10,473 bases of DNA from Pseudomonadota bacterium (GTDB lineage Bacteria > Pseudomonadota > Alphaproteobacteria > Micropepsales > Micropepsaceae): the NCBI GenBank assembly GCA_025360685.1, contig JANYBR010000415.1, positions 1 to 10,473 on the forward strand, in the 5' to 3' direction. The translations under genes were made by a program, and so were the position numbers. Under the pieces are notes generated by a model that was given only the letters and a program-made list of their open reading frames with translations, was not told where the DNA came from and searched no databases. The stretch's first letter is position 1, and each line of letters begins with the position of its first letter. Below are positions 7,386-10,473 of this stretch, in pieces.

Positions 7386-7741
7386 TCGATTCAGGCCTTC
7401 GCAAAGTTCGGTTGGGGACGCTTCAACCCGGTCTTGCGCGAACGAAGGTGCATCACCCCCGGCGCGAAGCCGGGCGGCAAATTCGCGAAAATCCCCGAAA
7501 ACTCATTGCGGCCTGCCTGCAAATCACTTGGCGGTTCTAACAGCGCTACCCTTAACGGTCCAGCCCAGACCCGCGAGCTGTCATCCCCGGCGAGCGCCAA
7601 CAGCGTTGGCGCGAGGGAAGGGGACCCAGCTGGCGAGACGAAGATCGATCGATCCGCCTGGGTTCCCTTCCCCTCGTATCGCTCGTGCGATACTCGGCTG
7701 GGAATGACAGCAAAGACCTTTAATAAATCACGAATGAAATT
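7386..7741. other. Long ribF-ileS intergenic region (ileS leader)
   Basis: The only gap above 300 bases. Nothing in it reads as a credible gene. It holds element C at 7578-7710, 31 bases after the ribF stop, and a compact GC-rich hairpin at 7458-7474 (CCCGGC / GCCGGG with a five-base loop) in the presumed ileS leader, about 73 bases before the ileS ATG. The ileS ribosome site (GAAGG) is at the low-coordinate end. An ileS promoter between 7475 and 7577 is plausible from the layout, but I see no clear -35/-10 pair. No T-box features were recognised. Confidence 0.5.
7578..7710. repeat. Intergenic palindromic element, family C (cloverleaf-like)
   Basis: A 133-base element with imperfect terminal inverted repeats CTGTCATCCCCGGC (7578-7591) and GCTGGGAATGACAG (7697-7710), matching at 12 of 14 positions. 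Inside are a perfect left hairpin (GCGCCAAC 7594-7601 / GTTGGCGC 7605-7612), a long imperfect central stem between 7614-7629 and 7658-7674 (GGGAAGGGGACCCAG against CTGGGTTCCCTTCCCC), and a perfect right hairpin (GTATCGC 7676-7682 / GCGATAC 7687-7693). The central loop contains the palindrome GATCGATCGATC (7643-7654). Repeats opening with TGTCATCCC and closing with GGGAATGACA are familiar to me as dispersed intergenic sequences in alphaproteobacteria, but I cannot confirm copy number here. Confidence 0.75.
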
Positions 7742-8689
7742 TTATCGTGCCCTCGCCAACGCCTTCTTGGCCTCGTCATTGTCCTTCGCGATTTGCGCTT
7801 TGAGCGCATCGAGGCCCTCGAGCTTCGCTTCAGGGCGGAGATAGGCGACGAGTTCGACGGACATGTGCTTGCCGTACAGGTCGCCATCGAAGTCGAACAG
7901 GAAGGTTTCGAGCAGCGGCGTGTCCGTCGCGAACATCGGCCGGATGCCGAAGCTGGCGGCGCCGTCATGCGTCGCGACGATCTTGTCGTTCTCGATGAGC
8001 TTGGCGCGCACGGCATAGATGCCGAAGGCCGGCCTCAGGCAATCGACGAGCCTCATGTTGGCCGTGGGAAATCCGATCGTGCGGCCGCGCTTGTCGCCAT
8101 GCTCGACGCGCGCCTCGACGCTCCAATGGTGACCGAGCAACCGCGCCGCCTCGTCCGGCCTGCCCTGTTTCAGCGCATCGCGGATTTGCGTCGAGGAAAT
8201 CTTGTCATGCCCGGCGGCGCCCACAGGCTTGAAGATCTCGACGCCAAAGCCTTCCTGGTCGCCCATATAGGACAGTACCGTGGTGTTGCCGGCGCGGCCC
8301 TTGCCGAACTGGAAATCCTCGCCGACCAGAATGGCGCCCGCGCCGAGACCTTCGACGAGCACGTCCATGACGAATTGCTGCGCACTCTTGCTCGCCATCT
8401 CGGCATCGAACGCCAGCGCATAGAGAATGTCGGTCTCCAGTTCGGCGATCAGCCGCGCCTTGGTGCGGAACGGCGTGAGGCGGAAGGATTCCGGCGACGG
8501 GTGGAAGAATTCCTGCGGATGCGGCTCGAACGCCAGCACTCCGAGCGGCGCGCCGCGCTCGCGCGCCAGCCGCCGCGCTTCGCCGATCAGCGCCTGGTGA
8601 CCCAGATGCACGCCGTCGAAATTGCCGACCGCCACCACCGCGCCCTTATAAGCGTCAGGTACGTCGCGATAGTGGCGGAAGATTTTCAT
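7742..8689 (-). CDS. ribF: Bifunctional riboflavin kinase / FAD synthetase
   Basis: 315-residue cytoplasmic enzyme that phosphorylates riboflavin to FMN and adenylates FMN to FAD. The N-terminal FAD synthetase domain shows the nucleotidyltransferase signature GNFDGVHLGH (22-31), then EPHP (55-58), LVGEDFQFGKGRAG (121-134) and ISSTQIRDAL (164-173). The C-terminal riboflavin kinase domain has GRTIGFPTAN (202-211), FGIYAV (222-227) and ETFLFDFDGDLYG (261-273), with Glu261 the likely catalytic base. I chose the ATG at 8687-8689 because the protein then begins MKIFRHY as RibF proteins normally do; a TTG at 8723-8725 would add 12 residues encoded partly by the flanking repeat. The ribosome site for the ATG is weak. 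Located between maoC (with a B element in the gap) and ileS. Confidence 0.96.
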   Translation of the reverse strand: MKIFRHYRDVPDAYKGAVVAVGNFDGVHLGHQALIGEARRLARERGAPLGVLAFEPHPQEFFHPSPESFRLTPFRTKARLIAELETDILYALAFDAEMASKSAQQFVMDVLVEGLGAGAILVGEDFQFGKGRAGNTTVLSYMGDQEGFGVEIFKPVGAAGHDKISSTQIRDALKQGRPDEAARLLGHHWSVEARVEHGDKRGRTIGFPTANMRLVDCLRPAFGIYAVRAKLIENDKIVATHDGAASFGIRPMFATDTPLLETFLFDFDGDLYGKHMSVELVAYLRPEAKLEGLDALKAQIAKDNDEAKKALARAR

Positions 8690-8722
8690 GGGATGAACTG
8701 AAGTCCGAGTTGATGCAATTCT

Positions 8723-8860
8723 CAACCCTCCCCTTGAGGGAGGGTTGAATTGCGACGCAATTCGGGGAGGGGTCCGGCTCGGTGTATGCCACCCCTCCCC
8801 GAAGTCGATTTCGCGCGATCGCGCGAACTCGCCTTCGACCCTCCCTCAAGGGGAGGGTGA
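8723..8860. repeat. Intergenic palindromic element, family B, copy 1
   Basis: About 138 bases filling most of the maoC-ribF gap. Terminal arms 8725-8745 and 8838-8858 are perfect 21-base inverted repeats; each also folds alone (left: CAACCCTCCC 8723-8732 / GGGAGGGTTG 8738-8747; right: ACCCTCCC 8838-8845 / GGGAGGGT 8851-8858). Inside are a left hairpin GAATTGCG-A-CGCAATTC (8747-8763), a central 11-base-pair stem CGGGGAGGGGT (8763-8773) / ACCCCTCCCCG (8791-8801), and the perfect 16-base palindrome TCGCGCGATCGCGCGA (8811-8826). No coding potential was recognised. Confidence 0.88.
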
Positions 8861-8897
8861 AACTCTTCGCACGTTTCGAACAGCGCGAAAATCGCCC

Positions 8898-9320
8898 CTA
8901 CCCCTTCGGCCGCGACGGCGCCATGACCATTGCCTCGCCGTCGACCACCGTCGTCTCGCCGACCTTGCAGACGCAGTCGAATACCACGCGCCGCTTCTCC
9001 GCATTGACTTCGCGGACGGTGCACGTCGCGGTCACCGTGTCGCCGATGCGCACCGGCGCCTTGAAGCGCGTGGTCAGCGACATGAAGATCGTGCCCGGCC
9101 CCGGCATCTTCATGCCGAGCACGGTCGAGATGTAGCTGGCGCTGAGCACGCCATGCGCGATGCGGCCCTTGAACATCGTGCCCTTGGCGAAGGTCTCGTC
9201 GAAATGGACGGGGTTCGTGTCGCCGGAGACCTCGCCGAACAGCTGGATATCGCGCTCGGTCACCGTCTTGGTAAAGCTCTCGGCCATGCCCGGCTTCAGG
9301 TCTTCAATATAGTAGGTCAT
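8898..9320 (-). CDS. MaoC-family (R)-specific enoyl-CoA hydratase-like protein
   Basis: 140-residue single hot-dog-fold protein. It carries the hydratase 2 motif LFGEVSGDTNPVHFDETFA (27-45) with the expected catalytic Asp34 and His39, matching the spacing in PhaJ-type (R)-hydratases (Asp31/His36 in Aeromonas), followed by GRIAHGVLSASYIS (52-65). Family members add water to trans-2-enoyl-CoA to give (R)-3-hydroxyacyl-CoA, supplying polyhydroxyalkanoate or lipid precursors, but many small MaoC proteins have unknown substrates. The ATG at 9318-9320 is preceded by AGGA with about eight bases spacing. The HAD-IIA gene ends 43 bases upstream; ribF follows beyond a B element. None of the neighbours makes or uses acyl-CoA, so the context does not reveal its pathway. 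Fold and active site are clear; substrate is not. Confidence 0.9.
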   Translation of the reverse strand: MTYYIEDLKPGMAESFTKTVTERDIQLFGEVSGDTNPVHFDETFAKGTMFKGRIAHGVLSASYISTVLGMKMPGPGTIFMSLTTRFKAPVRIGDTVTATCTVREVNAEKRRVVFDCVCKVGETTVVDGEAMVMAPSRPKG

Positions 9321-9363
9321 GGCTTCGTCCTGTGGCGCAGGCCGTTTCTATCGACTCGAGCCG

Positions 9364-10206
9364 CTACCACACAAGCGCCCGCATGGCCGCCCGGGCATGC
9401 ACTCCAGCATTGGCGAACAGTTCGGCCATGTGACGCTCGGTAAATTCGGAAACATCCTCGCCGTGGATGCCGTCGGCGATGAACAGAGCGTCAATGCCCG
9501 CCAGGTTGGCACCCTTGATGTCGGTGCCGAGCCCGTCGCCGATGGCGAGCGGCCGCCTGGCGCCCTTCAACTCGGCCCGGACGGCCTCGTAGATGGGAAG
9601 CTGCGGCTTGCCGTAATAGACGACGCTGCCGCCAATTTTTTCGTAGGCCTGGGCCAGCGCGCCGGCGCAATAGATGAGCTTGCCGCCGCGCTGCACCACC
9701 AGATCGGGATTGGCGCAGAGCATGGGAAGGCCGCGCGCGCGCAACTCGGCCAGCATGTTCCTGTAGTCGTCCGGCGTTTCAGTGTCGTCGTGATAGAGGC
9801 CGGTGCACAGAACGATTTTCGCATGCGCGATATCGGCGAGTTCGATGTTCAATCCTTCGAACACGGTGCGGCAGCGCTCCGGTCCCAGGTGCAACATGGA
9901 AAGCTTCGCCGTCGCAGAGCGCCGCGCCAGATCGTCCCGCGCTGCGGCGCCGGACGTGACGATGGCATCGAAACAGTCGGGCGGCACGCCGAAGCTGCGG
10001 AACTGTTCTTCCAGATCCTTCGCCGGCCGCGGTGCATTGGAGAGCAGGATGACCGGGCCATGCTTCTGGCGGAACAGCTTCAGCGCATCGCAGGCCGCCA
10101 GGTGCGCCGTCGCACCATTGTGCAGCACGCCCCAGATGTCGCAGACGAGCGCGTCATAGTCCGGCGCGATGTCGCCAAAATGCGTCAGGAGCTGCGGCTC
10201 AAACAT
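9364..10206 (-). CDS. HAD-superfamily IIA hydrolase-like protein (TIGR01459-type)
   Basis: 280-residue cytoplasmic protein of the haloacid dehalogenase superfamily, subclass IIA (NagD-like). Motif I is VCDIWGVLHNG (21-31) with nucleophile Asp23; the usual second Asp is Trp25. Motif II is LLSNAPRP (54-61, Ser56), motif III the lysine of YYGKPQLPIYE (Lys200), and motif IV AIGDGLGTDIKGA (221-233, Asp224 and Asp229). The Trp in motif I matches what I recall of the alphaproteobacterial TIGR01459 family, whose substrate is unknown. I start it at the ATG at 10204-10206, giving MFEPQLLTHFGDIAPDYD, with GGA about eight bases upstream; the frame stays open to 10335, but those 43 extra residues come from the B element and from low-complexity translation. 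Tail: maoC 43 bases downstream. It is transcribed after the EAL-type gene, separated by 158 bases. Confidence 0.9.
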   Translation of the reverse strand: MFEPQLLTHFGDIAPDYDALVCDIWGVLHNGATAHLAACDALKLFRQKHGPVILLSNAPRPAKDLEEQFRSFGVPPDCFDAIVTSGAAARDDLARRSATAKLSMLHLGPERCRTVFEGLNIELADIAHAKIVLCTGLYHDDTETPDDYRNMLAELRARGLPMLCANPDLVVQRGGKLIYCAGALAQAYEKIGGSVVYYGKPQLPIYEAVRAELKGARRPLAIGDGLGTDIKGANLAGIDALFIADGIHGEDVSEFTERHMAELFANAGVHARAAMRALVW

Positions 10207-10227
10207 TGCTAGTTCCGTCTGCGGCCC

Positions 10228-10360
10228 ACCCTCCCCTTGAGTGAGGGTCGAAATCTGCTTTGAGCGCCAGCGAGAAGTAGATTTCGGGGAGGGGTCCATG
10301 CACCGAGCGGGACCCCTCCCCGAATTGCTGCGCAATTCGACCCTCCCTCAAGGGGAGGGT
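10228..10360. repeat. Intergenic palindromic element, family B, copy 2
   Basis: A 133-base element occupying nearly the whole gap between the EAL-type gene stop (10365) and the HAD gene start (10206). Terminal arms 10228-10248 and 10340-10360 are 21-base inverted repeats with one mismatch; the right arm is identical to the right arm of copy 1. The central stem is CGGGGAGGGGTCC (10285-10297) / GGACCCCTCCCCG (10310-10322), 13 base pairs. The right inner hairpin GAATTGC-TGC-GCAATTC (10322-10338) corresponds to the left inner hairpin of copy 1, so the copies lie in opposite orientation. The left inner hairpin, with ends CGAAATCT/AGATTTCG between 10249 and 10286, differs from its counterpart. Confidence 0.88.
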
Positions 10361-10364
10361 TGAA

Positions 10365-10473
10365 TCAACCCGTCCTCCGGAACGGCACGATCGGCGTGGC
10401 GGCCGGCTCCTTGTCCATCGCCTTGATCGAGTCGTCGCGCACGGCGCGTGGTTCGCCGAACAGAAAGCCCTGC
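10365..10473 (-). CDS. C-terminus of a probable EAL-domain cyclic-di-GMP phosphodiesterase (cut by window edge)
   Basis: Only the last 35 codons plus stop (TGA, 10365-10367) are inside the window. The fragment begins QGFLFGEPRAV, which resembles the closing motif of EAL domains (QG[YF]LFG+P), the final strand and turn after the last barrel helix; it continues with a charged tail IKAMDKEPAATPIVPFRR. If correct, the full protein hydrolyses cyclic di-GMP to pGpG, and sensory or GGDEF domains may lie upstream outside the window. The Glu in GEP is unusual, where Arg or Lys is typical. Assignment depends on one nine-residue motif, so it is tentative. Element B copy 2 starts four bases after the stop. 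Confidence 0.55.
   Translation of the reverse strand, partial: QGFLFGEPRAVRDDSIKAMDKEPAATPIVPFRRTG

Noticed and set aside
7386..7577. T-box riboswitch ahead of ileS
   Set aside because: No T-box core or specifier-loop arrangement recognised, and T-boxes are characteristic of Gram-positive bacteria.
7578..7710. Reading element C as a Rho-independent terminator of ribF
   Set aside because: It lies at the right place, but the stems are not followed by a T run on the minus strand, and its ends look like those of a dispersed repeat.
8722..9024. A 100-codon minus-strand frame across element B copy 1
   Set aside because: Translation of the repeat and of maoC in another frame.
9319..10212. A 297-codon plus-strand open frame opposite the HAD gene
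   Set aside because: Mirror of the GC-rich HAD coding sequence; no recognisable domain, and the opposite strand has all four HAD motifs.

Overview
The window is a GC-rich bacterial chromosome segment in which every gene I can support lies on the minus strand. Gene content and order (EAL protein, HAD-IIA hydrolase, MaoC, RibF, IleRS, LspA, DUF3035/BamF-like lipoprotein, M16 pair, likely Pgi) point to an alphaproteobacterium. Family or genus cannot be fixed from the sequence alone. In transcription order (high to low coordinates) the window opens with the last 35 codons of a probable EAL-domain cyclic-di-GMP phosphodiesterase. Then come a HAD-IIA-type phosphatase relative, a free-standing MaoC-type hydratase, the bifunctional riboflavin kinase/FAD synthetase RibF, isoleucyl-tRNA synthetase, lipoprotein signal peptidase LspA, a DUF3035 lipoprotein, and two overlapping M16 peptidase-family genes. 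It ends with the first 83 codons of a gene whose N-terminus looks like glucose-6-phosphate isomerase.

The genes form a housekeeping cluster with an envelope-biogenesis part. LspA (3791-4291) removes signal peptides from diacylated prolipoproteins, and the next gene (3196-3777) encodes just such a prolipoprotein, probably an outer-membrane assembly subunit. The two M16 proteins carry signal peptides and have complementary catalytic elements: HxxEH zinc site in one, Arg/Tyr pair in the other. They are joined by an ATGA overlap, so they probably act as one periplasmic heterodimer. RibF and IleRS are essential cytoplasmic enzymes. No tRNA, rRNA, CRISPR, transposase or phage gene was seen.

The most notable non-coding content is a set of palindromic intergenic elements. 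Two copies of one family (B) sit at about 8723-8860 and 10228-10360, one copy of family A at 4300-4468, and one of family C at 7578-7710. The three families differ in sequence, yet each can be drawn with the same plan: a terminal inverted repeat enclosing a left hairpin, a longer central purine/pyrimidine stem and a right hairpin, like a cloverleaf. In families A and B each terminal arm is also a hairpin by itself, so two alternative folds are possible. The elements take up most of the gaps between genes, create false N-terminal extensions of two reading frames, and in one case supply the Shine-Dalgarno sequence of lspA within a hairpin. Shorter palindromes of a further type (D) lie at 3090-3160 and about 321-340.

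Nothing here is clearly a new defence, metabolic or mobile system. The repeat elements are the part most worth a second look; similar mosaic palindromic repeats are known in alphaproteobacteria, so novelty cannot be claimed without a genome-wide search.
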